Source of the DNA: Bidens hawaiensis | Taxonomy: Eukaryota; Streptophyta; Magnoliopsida; Asterales; Asteraceae | Assembly: GCA_021521415.1 (NCBI GenBank) | Contig: JAIQDT010007660.1 | Location: 1-64,000, forward strand | Reading direction: 5' to 3' | Length of the DNA: 64,000 nt | Part shown: one piece after another, positions 9,960-21,220 of the stretch | How the letters are laid out: each line of letters starts with the position of its first letter | Numbering within the stretch: the first letter of the stretch is position 1 | The notes under the pieces: generated by a model | The model's input: the letters and a program-made list of their open reading frames with translations, nothing else | The model's database searches: none | What the model was told of the DNA's origin: nothing | Program-made: the position numbers and the translations under genes

Positions 9960-12223
9960 CTAATTAGAAAGTTGCTCATAGTTTTCATCTGATTTCAAGT
10001 AGAATTTTCTGAGATGTTCCGAAACCTTCTTAACCTACAGTTAGCAAAGCAGAACTAATTAATGCCTTCTAGAAGAAATTTTGGTAAATCATATAAAATA
10101 TCTAAGTCCAGTTATTAAATTATTGTGAACTTAGTTACCTCATCATCCCAGTTTGTTCTCCAAATGATCATATATACAAGGGTAATAGTTTGCGCGACAA
10201 TACCTCCTATCATTCCAATCCATATACCCTATCAAGCAAATCCAATTTATGATCGTACATAAAATTAAAAATCAAAACTTCGGTTTCTAAACGATAACAT
10301 TTTATACATAATGCACCTTAACTTGAAGAGACGTTGTATATCCGAGCAAAGCTCCCAATGGGATACCGATCAAGTAATAGCAAACGAGGTTAATGATTGC
10401 TACAGTTGACTGCATACCTGCTCCAATCGCCACCCCTGCTCGGTGACAAAACATTGTTTTACTCAATAACGCGTAAACTTTCCAATAATCGTTAGTAAGT
10501 GTAAAGTGTGCGGGTCTACGAAAAGAAGCTACCTGAGAGTATGGGATATATGCTGTTTAACAGAACCGAAAAGGAGAGAAGCAAAGAAAGATCAGAGACT
10601 GTATCTGCAACTCTATCATCATCAGTAAACAAGTATGCAAGTTTTCTCCGAAGCACCAAACACAGAACAAAGAAGAACACCCCTATCGCAATGGAAGTCC
10701 CCAACAAGACTTGTATGGAAAACCTTACTGCTTTAGCATTTCCTCGCCCTAATTCATTTGCCACCCGAACACTTTAAACATGTTCAAGTCACAACAGAAG
10801 TCGCATTAGTCATATATAGAAAAAAGAAAAAAAATGATATTACAATGTAGGATATGAAAATATCATATTAAAAATAAACAATTTATGAGGTTCTGATCGT
10901 TAACCCTTAGGGAATCACTACTACACAAACTAAAGCGTTTTTAAAAGAGTGTATCTATTGGTAATTCTCAAAGGAATTGTTGATTACTTACCACGCGGCA
11001 CCTAAGAAAGCGAGGCTTATTGTAAACTCCCACATGTTAATGTTCAGGCTGCAAAAATAGCAGCAAAAAACGAGTTCTATTTCCTTCTAAAACTGATCAA
11101 AACAGAAGAAATAGTAACACGATTGAGTGGATACCAAATGGAGAAGGTGGATAACCCCGGCATCTTCTGTGTATCCAGCAAGCAAGACTAGAACAGCATT
11201 GTACCAGAACTCCAAACTACACATTAAAGAATATGGTCACAAAGAGGATGGGTCCGGTCTAGGGGCGTTAAATACGTCGTGCAAAATCCTTACCAGACCA
11301 TCACACCAGAGGATATTGAGAGCTTCACAGCAGGAACAAGATCCTTAAATGCAGCTATTGTAAACCCTTTCCATGAATGAGGACACCATCCTCCAAAAAT
11401 GTAAATGAATTCTCCGATCACAAGCAACCACGAAGACGTAGATAATGCAATCATGGCACCCACGACCCCCATGTTCAGCTTATACACGAAAAATATTGAC
11501 AATAATATATGGATAAAGAACTGAAAAGTCGCAAGCCATGCTATAATCATGTTCTTTACTTGTGCTTGTAGGTACATTTGTATAGTGAGGCTAAAAACAT
11601 AGTTATAGATAAAAGGGATGAACCATAAAGATATGTATCCGCCACTGTTTGCTATCGATTCTTCCTCGCCCAATAATTTGAAGATTTGGGCGCCAAAGAT
11701 CAAGATCGGGAGCAAAATGGTTATGGTAATCAAGTCAATGACCCATGATCGTTGCAAGTGAATGCCCATCATGTGGTGTTGGCCGGCTCCAAATGATTGA
11801 CCGCAAAGGGTTTCGGTTGCACTAGACATTCCCACCTGGAATAAAGACAATATGTCTCAGTTTGAATCTTATGTGTTTGCTATTAATGATACAAATGCAA
11901 TCAAACTACGGTGAGCTTACAAGTAATCCATTGATAAAACGGATGGCAAGTGTTTGAACAAGAGCGTAGCCTGCAAGATCCATGTCGCTGATATGGCCGA
12001 TAAATGACTGGGTGACAACGAGAGTTCCGAATAAAGTAATCCTTGCTATAGTGCTTGGCAAAGCAACCCTCCAAATCTTTTTTGATTCGTCCCATATCCT
12101 GTGTTTTAGATCACCTTCTTCTTCTTCTTCTTCTTCTTCTTCTTCTTCTTCTTCTTCTTCTTCTTCTTCTTCTTCTTCTTCTTCATGTTGAAGAAGCTTT
12201 GCCTTCATCCCATTATAATCCAT
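9960..12223 (-). CDS. MATE (DETOXIFICATION-type) efflux transporter, eight exons, likely frameshifted
   Basis: Membrane antiporter family that exports metabolites or xenobiotics in exchange for cations at the plasma or vacuolar membrane; the substrate is unknown. Exons on the minus strand: 12223-11921, 11835-11294, 11216-11135, 11048-10992, 10771-10533, 10435-10317, 10228-10139, 10034-9960; all introns are GT-AG. Landmarks are GMSSATETLCGQSFGAGQ at the start of exon 2, CLEFWYNAVLVLLAG in exon 3, LNINMWEF in exon 4, and VRVANELGRGNAKAV in exon 5. The start is the first Met of exon 1 (MDYNGMKAKLL), followed by 23 glutamates. Length would be about 500 residues, usual for the family. Exon 3 is 82 bp, and the phases of its neighbours require a multiple of three. 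As written, exon 4 opens with PEH and a stop. The other exons look conserved, so this is a recent pseudogene, a sequencing error, or an allele with altered splicing. Confidence 0.9.
10916..10945. mobile_element. CACTA-type terminus fragment in MATE intron 4
   Basis: Intron 4 (10772-10991) contains CACTACTACACAAACTAAAG, which resembles the CACTACTACA terminal inverted repeat of plant CACTA transposons and the one at 22740. No partner end is visible within the 220-bp intron, so it is at most a relic. Confidence 0.35.
12116..12184. repeat. In-frame GAA trinucleotide tract (23 repeats)
   Basis: An uninterrupted CTT run on the plus strand encodes 23 consecutive glutamates at residues 14-36 of the MATE protein. 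It sits in the cytoplasmic N-terminal tail before the first membrane segment, where MATE proteins tolerate variation. It is expected to be length-polymorphic. Confidence 0.95.
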
Positions 12224-13009
12224 CCTGAAAAATGAGAGTGAAGTTGCAGATTTCCTAATAAATTTATATTCAAATATAAGGTTTATTTACAAACCAAAAA
12301 AATAAAAAAACGGCCACGATTTAAAATTTAAAAACGTTAGAGTTGGAACTGAAGGCCCATCATGATAATAGTTTATTTTGGAATTAAATTTGTAAAATGA
12401 AGTAATTTAATAACCTAATTAATATCATCTGTAACAAATGCTTTAAAAAGATAAAAAATTGATATCAACTGTCTCTAACCAACAGATCAAACAGTCTGGT
12501 TTTACTTATTTTCAACAATTATTCATAAGCTAGCTCATAATTTTTAATGTGCCCCTATTTTCGAAGTATCAATATTATAATTATTAATAATTGGAGTAAG
12601 ATTAGAAAGAAAATGAATAATAACTCTTGAGAACAAAAGGCCCCTGTTTTCCAGAATCCAGATTTCAATCTACCTCATACTCCTCCAAACAAGACTTATT
12701 TACCTTCCAACCTTTAATGCGCTGCACACTCGGATTTTGCCTCAACAACTATACGCAATCATAAACCTCCATGAGAGAAAGACCATTGCTACTTTCTAAT
12801 CATCAAATTGGCTTGTCATTCGTTGCGCCACTGTTAATGCTTACATGTAGCTATTGTTGCTTGTATGAACTATTTATTTAATTTTTTTTAACGACCATTT
12901 GGATCACTTACATGCCACTTAATTGGTCATATCTATTTCACCCTCAGGAGGAAACCCACCGTATATGTGAAAACCCCCCGACCCAACCTGGCACCCCCTA
13001 TTTTTTGTC
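12224..13009. promoter_or_regulatory. Region upstream of the MATE gene
   Basis: This is the presumed promoter side of the minus-strand MATE gene. A TATA-like AATATAAATTTA (minus strand) lies only about 40 bases upstream of the ATG, which would leave a very short leader, so the true start site is not identified. The remainder is AT-rich with no gene. Confidence 0.25.
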
Positions 13010-13095
13010 ACATGTGAAACTTGAACTCAAAACCTCCCTCTTTTTTAAAATGAAGTCTTTTGGGCGTTTTACCTTATCCACTTAGGCTGGGGATC
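13010..13095 (-). mobile_element. tRNA-derived SINE-like fragment
   Basis: On the minus strand a box A-like TAAGTGGATAAGG is followed about 50 bases later by a box B-like GAGTTCAAGTTTC. This arrangement resembles the RNA polymerase III promoter head of plant SINEs. A similar piece is at 19030-19095. No poly-A tail or TSD was found. Confidence 0.35.
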
Positions 13096-13170
13096 ATTGG
13101 CGTGCATGAACTATTAAATTAAAGAGTATTGTTTGGGCTAATTCATTAAGATTGACCCAGAAGCATTTAA

Positions 13171-13263
13171 CTAAACAAGTCAATTCACTAGCTAACTTAG
13201 TCTAAGACATTCACATCAACATCCTTATTTAACTAAACAAGTCAATTCACTAGCTCACTTAGT
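13171..13263. repeat. Imperfect 59-bp direct repeat
   Basis: AACTAAACAAGTCAATTCAC and the following AGCTNACTTAGT occur at 13171-13204 and again at 13230-13263. It is a simple local duplication in non-genic sequence. Confidence 0.7.
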
Positions 13264-13309
13264 TTTGTATTAGTAATTTTTTTTTAAATACTTTCTTTTA
13301 TATTATTTG

Positions 13310-13560
13310 TTTTCAAGACGGTCCAGCTCGCCTCGTGTGGCTGGCACCGCCCGCGTCGTTGTCTGGTCTGCGTGTGGCCGGCCTATCCCCAGCATCATTG
13401 TCCTCCTGTGGGCGCCTAACGTGCTCGCCTCGTGGTTGAAACGTGGCGGCGGTAGTCTGTACAACCAAAGCAGTGACCAGCCTGTCATGCCAGTCAATCT
13501 TCTGGACGATGTGCATGCTTTGTGCCTGGAGACGGTCCAGGTCGTGCAGGGCAATTAGCG
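13310..13560 (-). pseudogene. GC-rich isolated gag-like scrap
   Basis: A sharply bounded GC-rich patch sits in AT-rich sequence and is open in several frames. The minus-strand reading includes DWHDRLVTALVVQTTAATF followed by an Arg/Pro/Asp-rich stretch with an internal near-repeat (RPATRRPDNDAG after RRPQEDNDAGD). The style suggests a gag fragment of a Tat/Athila-type gypsy element, but I do not recognise it firmly. No promoter, start context or splice sites support a host gene. Confidence 0.35.
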
Positions 13561-14349
13561 GCTAAATGGGTAGCTCAGGCAGCTAATCATACATGATATT
13601 CTCTTGGTGCTAGCTTAGTTTCTTCTTCAAAAGCCTTTGACTCGATTTTTCTTATCATTCTAACCATCATTCGAGTAAGTTGTCTTCTGTGATTTTGTGT
13701 GTTTTTGTTCATTAAACAAAAGACCCCAATCAATTTCAGTGATTTAGGGAGTTTCGTGGTTCAATTTGATCCCGACCCATTTAGGGTCATAAAAGTCAAT
13801 TATTGTGTTTAATCAATTACTACTGTTTCTGGTCAAAACTAGTTTTAGGGCCAGGAGACGTTTATGTCTGTCTTGACATTTTGAGTGTACTGACCAGAAC
13901 CTGACTCCATATTCGAAATTCAGATTCTGAACAGTACCAGCTCGCCTAAACATTAAATATTTTATATCTTGAGTTTTATACATCCGTTTGACCTGATTCT
14001 AGTAGCTATCTTCTCGCTTTTAATTCTATTTTACTGTCTCAAGGTTTCAGGTTTGTTCGTATCGGATTAGTCAACACGTTAAAAGCTCGGGACTCGTTTA
14101 TTTTTCTTATTTTATTATTTATCTCGCCTATTTATTAAGGTCAGTTAATCTCCATCCCCGTTTTCACTTTTAGGGGCTTTATGCAAACCAACTTAAATGT
14201 TTATTCATATCAAATCTCAAATCATGAATCATTATTTTCTTATTGTGTTGTATGCAATTTGATGTTATGCGCAATATGCCTATTCATTAAGGTGAGTTAA
14301 TCACCATCCCCATTTTCACTTTTGGGGGCTTTATGCATACCAACTTAAA

Positions 14350-16183
14350 TGTAACACCGTGAAAAATACCCCATCAAGTTTTGGGTCAAAAATGTCAAAT
14401 ATGAAAGTTAAAGGGCTAAAAATGCCAAATCTGTAAATAGAAGGACTGAAAATGGAATTTCTGAAACTTTTGCAAGTTCGCGTATCGCGAAGATGCAAAG
14501 AAGAACATCTTCGCGTATCGCGAAGTTGCTGGCACACAATTCAACGTTATCCAGTGATGAGGCGACACGTGTTAGCACGGGGTTAATTTTGCGGCGCCGT
14601 ACATGCAACTTTGCGTATCACGAACCGCCATAGGCACAAAATCGGCTATAATAGGGAAGCCACGAACTCAGCCCATTCATCCCATTTTCACACTGATTTT
14701 CACACACTTAACCCAGGGAATCATGCCAAACGTGTTCTAGGGTGCCGTGGGCTGTTTTCGTGAAGAAACGAGGTATTGTTACACTGCATAACGAGTTGCT
14801 GACCTTATAAATGAAGCACGAGCCGAGTTGCTGCTGTTTTCTTAGTTTTCATACCAACTAGCCGACTAAGGTAGGGTTAAGGTTAAGTTACTTCATTAAG
14901 TTGCTTTATTATATAGTTATTAGAACCTAGTTAATGATATAGTCATTAAACTGTAACTGCTTTTCAAGAAATGTTTTACAAAGTAAAGATGTTACTTCCA
15001 CGTGAAGTAATGTTATCAAAACTATTATTTTGACGGGCACGTAAAAACTGGAAGGGGGATATCATTCATAGACTCTTCTTGCCTAAGGAAAGCAATTTGT
15101 ATACATCCCAATCAACCGCGGGACCCGTTTGCTTACCTGGAGAAGTTTGCCAACGTGATATCCTTTATTAGGCCAAAGCGTGCTATTCCAAATGTCATAT
15201 GTAAATCTAAAGTATTTTCATAAAACGACTATAACTATACTAAGGTTAGGTCAGACCTAAGAGTCTGCTGATCAGACACCGAGTCTGCTGAACTGAATCA
15301 GACTTCAAGTCTACTGATCAGACCTCAAGTCTGCTGAATTGGAACAGACTTAAAGTCTGCTGAATAATACCAACTAGGTACTCATGCATACCTATTATAT
15401 ATATAGGTTAATAGCATACTGAAGCCAAGGAGATTGATATTTCCAACTGATAATATAAGGTGAACACGTTAACCTTTTTCTGTCTGAACTGATTTTACTC
15501 TGGTAATAGACTGGTTGTTTATTACAAAAAGTCTGATAAATGTTTGCATGAGATATAATCTCTAAAATCGTTATAATACAAAATAGATAATAAAAAGCAA
15601 CTCAGACCGAATACACATGTGTCTGGATCCAAACATAACTGATAATTGGCATGCAAAACTAAGTCAGTCATAACCAGTTCTCCATAAGGGTTACATAGCC
15701 TAGGGGAAGGTTGTCTCCGAACAGGGGCTATGTACTCGAGGAACCTTTGAATTGTGTGTGTAGGGCAGTGGTACAAATCCCGGGAATGACAGGCGTTCCT
15801 GCTGAGATTGTGAACAGAAAACTATATTTGTATTAACGACTGTTAGAAATGTTTTATCGAGTCAACGTTTCACCAGCATATAGCTGACGTGTTTTTCCCA
15901 CCCTTGCAGGTAATTAGATGACAGTAGATGGTATACAAGGATTGGAGTCATAGAAGATTGCTTGAGATGGCTCATTTTGAATACTTATAAATCCTTGTAT
16001 TATTAATATCACTGTTTTGTAAAACTGAAACTCGGGTGTTTAATTCCCGAGTAATTTTGATAATGTAAATTAATATTTTAATATTTAAATACTTCCGCTA
16101 AAATGAACCCGCTACTCTGATATATTTACAAAACAGGTATCAACTGATAGTCACACTCCTAAGCCCAAGATCGGGGTGTGACA
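14350..16183. mobile_element. Solo LTR (gypsy-type) with perfect TSD
   Basis: The element starts TGTAACACCGTGAAAAATAC, ends AAGATCGGGGTGTGACA and is flanked by TTAAA (14345-14349, 16184-16188). There are no coding domains. It contains two TTCGCG-TAT-CGCGAA palindromes (14477-14525) and a GTCTGCTGA-rich repeat at 15256-15365. The terminal style matches the solo LTRs at 983-6595 and 24294-27024. Confidence 0.85.
15256..15365. repeat. Degenerate CAGACTCAAGTCTGCTGA repeat
   Basis: About five copies of a roughly 20-30-bp unit built from CAGAC, AAGTCTGCTGA and TGATCAGAC follow each other inside the solo LTR. TGATCA palindromes recur between units. Confidence 0.75.
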
Positions 16184-16334
16184 TTAAATGTTTATTCATA
16201 TCAAATGTCAAACCACGAATCATTATTATCTTATTGTGTAGTATGCAATTTGATGTTATGTGCAATATGCTTATTTGTTTAATTTATCACATTCGTAGAG
16301 ATCCATCATAGTTTATCTTATTAAGTAAGATCAT

Positions 16335-16461
16335 ACGCCGTTTTAGTAGCCATAGATCGTTTTCGTTGGATCATGGCCAAACGATATTTCTATTTCTTAT
16401 TTATGCCGTCTTAGTAGCCATTGATTGTGTTCGATAAATCATGGCCAAACGACACTTATAT
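16335..16461. repeat. About 68-bp imperfect direct repeat
   Basis: GCCGTTTTAGTAGCCATAGA...ATCATGGCCAAACGAT recurs as GCCGTCTTAGTAGCCATTGA...ATCATGGCCAAACGAC. Together with the 152-bp duplication nearby, this suggests satellite-like drift in the region. Confidence 0.7.
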
Positions 16462-16469
16462 GTTATATC

Positions 16470-17480
16470 AATTATATTACTCACATTAACACACATGATT
16501 TGTTCGTTTTAGTATTATTAAGAGCTTTTGAACCCGTGTAATACACAGGACTTGCCAAATAAAAAAAAACTAATAAAGTCAATTATTTGAAATAAAGATA
16601 CAAAATAAAAGGTAAAAAAGAAATTTTTACATTCATATAGAAAACATAGAAGATGATTAAATATTCCTATGAGTTCAATACTGCTATGAGTTCAAAGAAG
16701 GAGTAAAAACGAATTCACAACAATAAAAAAACCAAAGAAATATAAGTACATAACTTGATTTGGTACATGTCATATGAAAATAACTACAATGAAAAGTTAT
16801 CTTTGTATATGATTCTATTTTTCTTTTGTTGAAATTGTGTATGTGATAAATATTTATGAAATAAAAAAATACGGAATTGATGGTTTCCAAAAACAAACAA
16901 CTTGGATAATAATTTTTCAAAAAAACATGAATTGCAGGATTCTAAAAATATTGAGTTCACGAGCCCTTATTGTTAAATAAAATGTTGATTTTTTTTAGTA
17001 AAAAGCAAGGTATACATCGGGCATAATTATATTTTAGGTATTAAATTGTTATAAATAATCATTAATGTGTGTATAATATATAAAAATATATTGAAAATGT
17101 TGCAACTTATGGGTCAAATCATTTTCACCCATGAACCATGGATAACATGGATTAAGGAGAAGAGATATTAGATGATTAAGAGAGAATTTTATGCTAGGAT
17201 TGAATTTGTTAGAACATCCAAGCATCATTATTTTTGTTTATTAGTATAGTAAGATATATCAAATTGGTGGTTTTTTCACTCAACAACTTTGTTGACAACC
17301 TATATTATTTTTACGCAATTGCAGACACTATTGTTGGATGATTGTCAGTTGATGAAGAAACCTAGATGCTGGACTTTAGGATACTTAAATAAATTAACAA
17401 TTTTTTCTTATTTTATTTTATCGGATATTTGTTTTGTTTGGTTGTTTGAACTGATGTATTTGATTGGATAAAATAAATTA
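16470..17480. other. AT-rich spacer without a supported gene
   Basis: Only short open stretches occur. One at 17289-17471 follows a plausible acceptor (GCAATTGCAG) but has no recognisable domain or partner exon, so it is not called. Confidence 0.4.
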
Positions 17481-17484
17481 AATA

Positions 17485-17571
17485 GTTAATGATATTATTA
17501 TTATTATTATTGTTAGTGTATTTGAGTTATGAGCAATTTGTTCGCGCCACGGTATTTCCGACTTAAGTTGG
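17485..17571. mobile_element. LTR 3'-end relic
   Basis: TTCCGACTTAAGTTGGGGTG followed by TAACA resembles the right ends of the gypsy-type LTRs in this window (for example the end at 27024). No left partner or TSD was found, so this is a truncated remnant. Confidence 0.4.
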
Positions 17572-17891
17572 GGTGTAACAGCAGACGACACAAAAACACA
17601 GGTGGTGCTGCAGTTTAGATTGATTTTTACATTTTGTTTTTTTTCGTACGAACTCGTTGTAATGGATTTAATATATATATAAATATCTTGTTATTTATAT
17701 TGTTTCGTTGCAATTTTAAAATCAAGCCAATTAATTATCTGATTGTTGAAAATGAAAAATAAAAAAAAAGTATTTTGAAAAAAAAATACTAACAAAAATA
17801 AAATAAAATAAAATAAAAAAAGGACAACAAAAAGAAAAAAACAAAAAAAATAAAAAAAACAAAAAAAAAAGATCAAAAAAACGACTTTTAA

Positions 17892-17934
17892 GGAGACACC
17901 CCACTTATCCCCGACGGATAGGTTGGGTGTCTCC
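17892..17934. repeat. Hairpin with 19-bp arms
   Basis: GGAGACACCC-CACTTATCC and GGATAGGTTG-GGTGTCTCC form arms with 17 of 19 bases paired around a CCGAC loop. The motif GGGTGTCTC repeats again at 17955-17963. It could be a very small foldback element or the end of one. Confidence 0.7.
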
Positions 17935-18800
17935 TAATTTTTTTTCTCTTTCTTGGGTGTCTCTAGAAAACCCTACTTTTATTGCTATACGAGCTCAAAT
18001 CTCTCGAGTCTTCACCATTAAGCCCAAGATATAATTTTGATAGGCCAAAGCCCGCAACAATTAAAGTTAATTTGGGTGAGTTGCTGCCCCCTACCCGACT
18101 TCTGAATCGGACTTCCCATATTCGCAACGTGATTGCATCAACTGATCGACCATATACAAATAATTCACCATCTTCAAAGTTTGAATAATCATTTACAGTG
18201 GTAAGATTTGAAGCCCAATTTAGTAAGTTTAACATCTTTTTTTGTATTTTTCTTATCTCTAAGTCTTGATAATTAACTAGATTTGAATATATATTTAATT
18301 GCTAAGTTACATAAATACATTGCGTTGGTGATTTGATCATTTGAAATTGGAATTGATGATGTCTTCACAAAAACAAGGTGATTTGTTTTTCATTTGGAAT
18401 TGTGATGTACTGATAGTTATTTTGTTTTGTTTAAATGTGTTGATTGTTTTGTTGATTGTGTGATTTGTGATGTAGAAGTAGATGAACTTCTCAATATTAC
18501 AAGTGAAAAGGTTATCAAGCATTTCCAAAAGATTAAAGCATGTAGTGGACATATTTAATCGAGATATTTTTATATTATACTGATACATATTTAAATATCA
18601 TATATGTTTTTTTTGTCAAATTATTTTCGTTCGGTATTTGTGTCCGCCCCAAATGTCCCCTACGGCATGGTGTAGCTCCTGTAAAACGCCTGAAAGCGCT
18701 GCCATATTAGTGCTCCTTGACACCCATCTCTTCAACCATTATAGATGACCTAGATAGTGCTTTTAAATTCTCAATTAGCGGGTCCTACGTCATACACATT

Positions 18801-19004
18801 TAAGGTGTGAGGTGGCATTTCTTGGCGGATATAACTATTGGCCGGTTTCATGGGTCAAATTTAGGAGTGGCCTTGTAAATATTTTTAGATTTTTAATTTT
18901 TAAGGTGTGATGTGGCATTTCTTGGCAGATATAAGTTATATAACTATTGGGCGGTTTCGTGGGTCAAATTTAGGAGTGGCCTTGTAAATATTTTTAGATT
19001 TTTT
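18801..19004. repeat. 100-bp tandem duplication
   Basis: TAAGGTGTGAGGTGGCATTT through AAATATTTTTAGATTTTT is repeated from 18901 with a small insertion (GTTATATAA-type) in the second copy. No coding content. Confidence 0.85.
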
Positions 19005-19029
19005 ATTTTTTTTGAACGATTAAATATTT

Positions 19030-19095
19030 GCACACTGTGGAGTTTGAACCTCTAAATCTCCTATTTCACACCTTAACCATCTTACCACCTTTCAC
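19030..19095 (-). mobile_element. tRNA-derived SINE-like fragment
   Basis: On the minus strand, GGTAAGATGGTTAAGG (box A-like) and GAGGTTCAAACTCC (box B-like, close to GGTTCRANYCC) lie about 30 bases apart, the usual spacing in tRNA-derived SINEs. Ends and TSD are not defined. Confidence 0.45.
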
Positions 19096-19153
19096 CCCAT
19101 CAAAGTGGGAATGGCAAGACAATTTTACCATAAAGAGGAATTTGGAGTAAGAG

Positions 19154-19154
<1 letters not shown>

Positions 19155-19207
<53 letters not shown>

Positions 19208-19208
19208 C
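19155..19208. repeat. (ATT)n microsatellite
   Basis: An uninterrupted run of about 17 ATT units. It creates a spurious poly-leucine open stretch on the plus strand. A shorter run of the same unit lies at 19857-19890. Confidence 0.95.
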
Positions 19209-19853
19209 TAACGTGCTCAGGGTATGTTTTAAAATGTTTTTACTTTCGGATGGTCTAATGCTACATAGACAAATTCTAGTAATCTAGTGTATTAGTACCC
19301 ACGCTCATATGAACAAACTGGATTTGGTGACCTACTTTCCTAATTGAATACCAAGTGGATTACAAGTCTGACAAAACCCTAATTACCCAAATTTAAGGCT
19401 TTTAACCCGAAATGTAACCAATGTGGAATGACAAACAAGCTATGCTTCTATCGAGCTACTTGAGCTATTTCTAGTCAATTTTTTATTAAGTTCGAACCTT
19501 AGCAAGCGAGTTAACGAATTTGAATTGTCAAGCTCGAGTTATTAAGGACCCCTAAGAGCTTTAGGGAGTCCGAGCCATATAGTGTTCAATTACATATACC
19601 AATTATATGAGTGTGCATATATAGATAAAATTAATCTAGATTATACTTAATTTATGTTTTTTAAACATAGATGCTCTTTTGTCACATACATACAACCAAC
19701 ATAGGCCTAGTTTTAATGATACAAACTTTTTTTTTCACTACAATTAACATATATAACAGAAATAAACATAACAAATCATAGTATTAAAATGACGTACCGC
19801 AATAGCTAAACGAAAAAAATGCCGAACGAATTATATAAAAAAATTTAATGTAA

Positions 19854-19889
<36 letters not shown>

Positions 19890-20018
19890 CTAAAGTTGGG
19901 ATAAACTTTTCAGTGGGCCAACCAATAACTATGAGGTTTTAATATTTTCTTATAAAAGATGGTCCAATAAGTTTTAAGGTTTTACGTTTTATATGAAGGG
20001 CCCAATAATTGGTTTATA

Positions 20019-20023
<5 letters not shown>

Positions 20024-20057
<34 letters not shown>
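20024..20057. repeat. (TA)n microsatellite
   Basis: A run of TA dinucleotides, one of several in the window (also 20475-20508 next to (GA)n, and 45739-45785). Confidence 0.95.
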
Positions 20058-20063
<6 letters not shown>

Positions 20064-20199
20064 TATGGGTGGGATTAAGAGAAAATTTCTCTTAAAGAGA
20101 GAACTAGACAATTAATAAAGATATAATTTTAACATTTAAAAAAAAAAAATTTATAACTAATTTCTTTTAACTTTATTATATGTTGATATAGGTTAAAGA

Positions 20200-20471
20200 A
20201 AAAAGTCATATAATGCATTTATAGAATAGTGTTGTACTGCATATATGCAGTACCAAACTATTCCATAAACGGTATACAAAATGTTGCATATAGGTATTAT
20301 ATCGACTTTTTTCTTTTATTTTTTTATTTTTTTTTTGGTGAAGAGTAAATTTAAGGATGAAAAAAGAAATAATTTTTAAAATATATATAATAAAAAAACT
20401 AAAATTATTTTTGTACTTATAATTCTCTTATTATCTCTCGAAAAATGAGTTTTATCTTTGATCTTGTCCCG

Positions 20472-20523
<52 letters not shown>

Positions 20524-21030
20524 GATAAAGAGAAAACTCATTTTTACAGAGAAAACTTAAAAAATTCTAAAAAATTATTTTTAATTAAAAATAAAAAAAT
20601 ATTTTCAAAATTCTGTTTTTGCCATTATTCTTATAATTTCTTACCCTTTACTCGAAAAAAATAAAATAAATAAAAAAAATCCGCTGTAGTGCACATACGT
20701 ATTACTGTGCGATACCGTTGTATTACACATGTGTATTACTATGTATTTTTAAGTTTAATAGTGTTTAATTGCATATATTCAATATTTTTGTATTGTATAT
20801 GTTGTGTACTGTTGTATTGTATGAAAAATAATAATAATAAAGTAAAAGTCGATGTAGTGCGCATGTGCGTTAATGTTGTATTACACATACGTACTAAGAT
20901 GTGCGTATTAGTCTTATATTGCATATATACAATAGTGTGCATCAAATATGTGCAATAGTGTTGTATTCTATGCAATACAAACACTTTTGCATATATGCAA
21001 TGCACACTATTACACATGTGCACTACACCG
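20200..21030. repeat. Region dense in short palindromes
   Basis: Short dyads such as TGCATATATGCA, ACACATGTGT and CATATGTGCAATA recur with GTGTTGTAT between them, on both sides of a (TA)n(GA)n tract at 20475-20522. The nearby phrases AGAGAAAACTCATTTTTACAG (20527-20547) and, inverted, AAGTTTCTCTTTAAGAGGAG (about 21163) suggest the whole block 20430-21200 may be one foldback-like repeat. There is no convincing coding sequence, although several short open frames occur on both strands. Confidence 0.5.
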
Positions 21031-21220
21031 ACGAGGTTACCGACAAGAGTTTTTTTTTTTTTGCAACCAATAACAACATATAAGAATAATAGAAAAAAAA
21101 AGAAACTTAAAAAAAATAAAAAAAAAAGTTAAAAATAGTTTTTTATGAGCTTTTAGGAGTTTTTAAGTTTCTCTTTAAGAGGAGTTTTCACTGGATCCTA
21201 CCCCTATATATATATATATA

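Larger units (their letters stand above)
14126..16270. repeat. 152-bp tandem duplication, second copy split by a solo LTR
   Basis: The unit from GCCTATTTATTAAGG (14126) through ATGTTATGCGCAATAT recurs from 14278. The second copy breaks off at 14349, is interrupted by the LTR at 14350-16183, and resumes at 16189 (GTTTATTCATATC...). Because the interrupted copy is readable on both sides, the duplication predates the insertion. Confidence 0.85.

Noticed and set aside
11982..12191. Plus-strand poly-serine frame
   Set aside because: Shadow of the GAA repeat in exon 1 of the MATE gene.
17982..18188. Plus-strand 68-codon frame with ordinary composition
   Set aside because: No recognisable domain, splice context unclear, also open on the other strand; left uncalled.
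19105..19287. Poly-leucine frame
   Set aside because: Produced by the (ATT)n microsatellite.
20689..21023. Overlapping frames on both strands rich in Cys/Tyr/Val
   Set aside because: Both arise from the palindromic GTGTTGTAT/TGCATATATGCA repeats, which read open on either strand.
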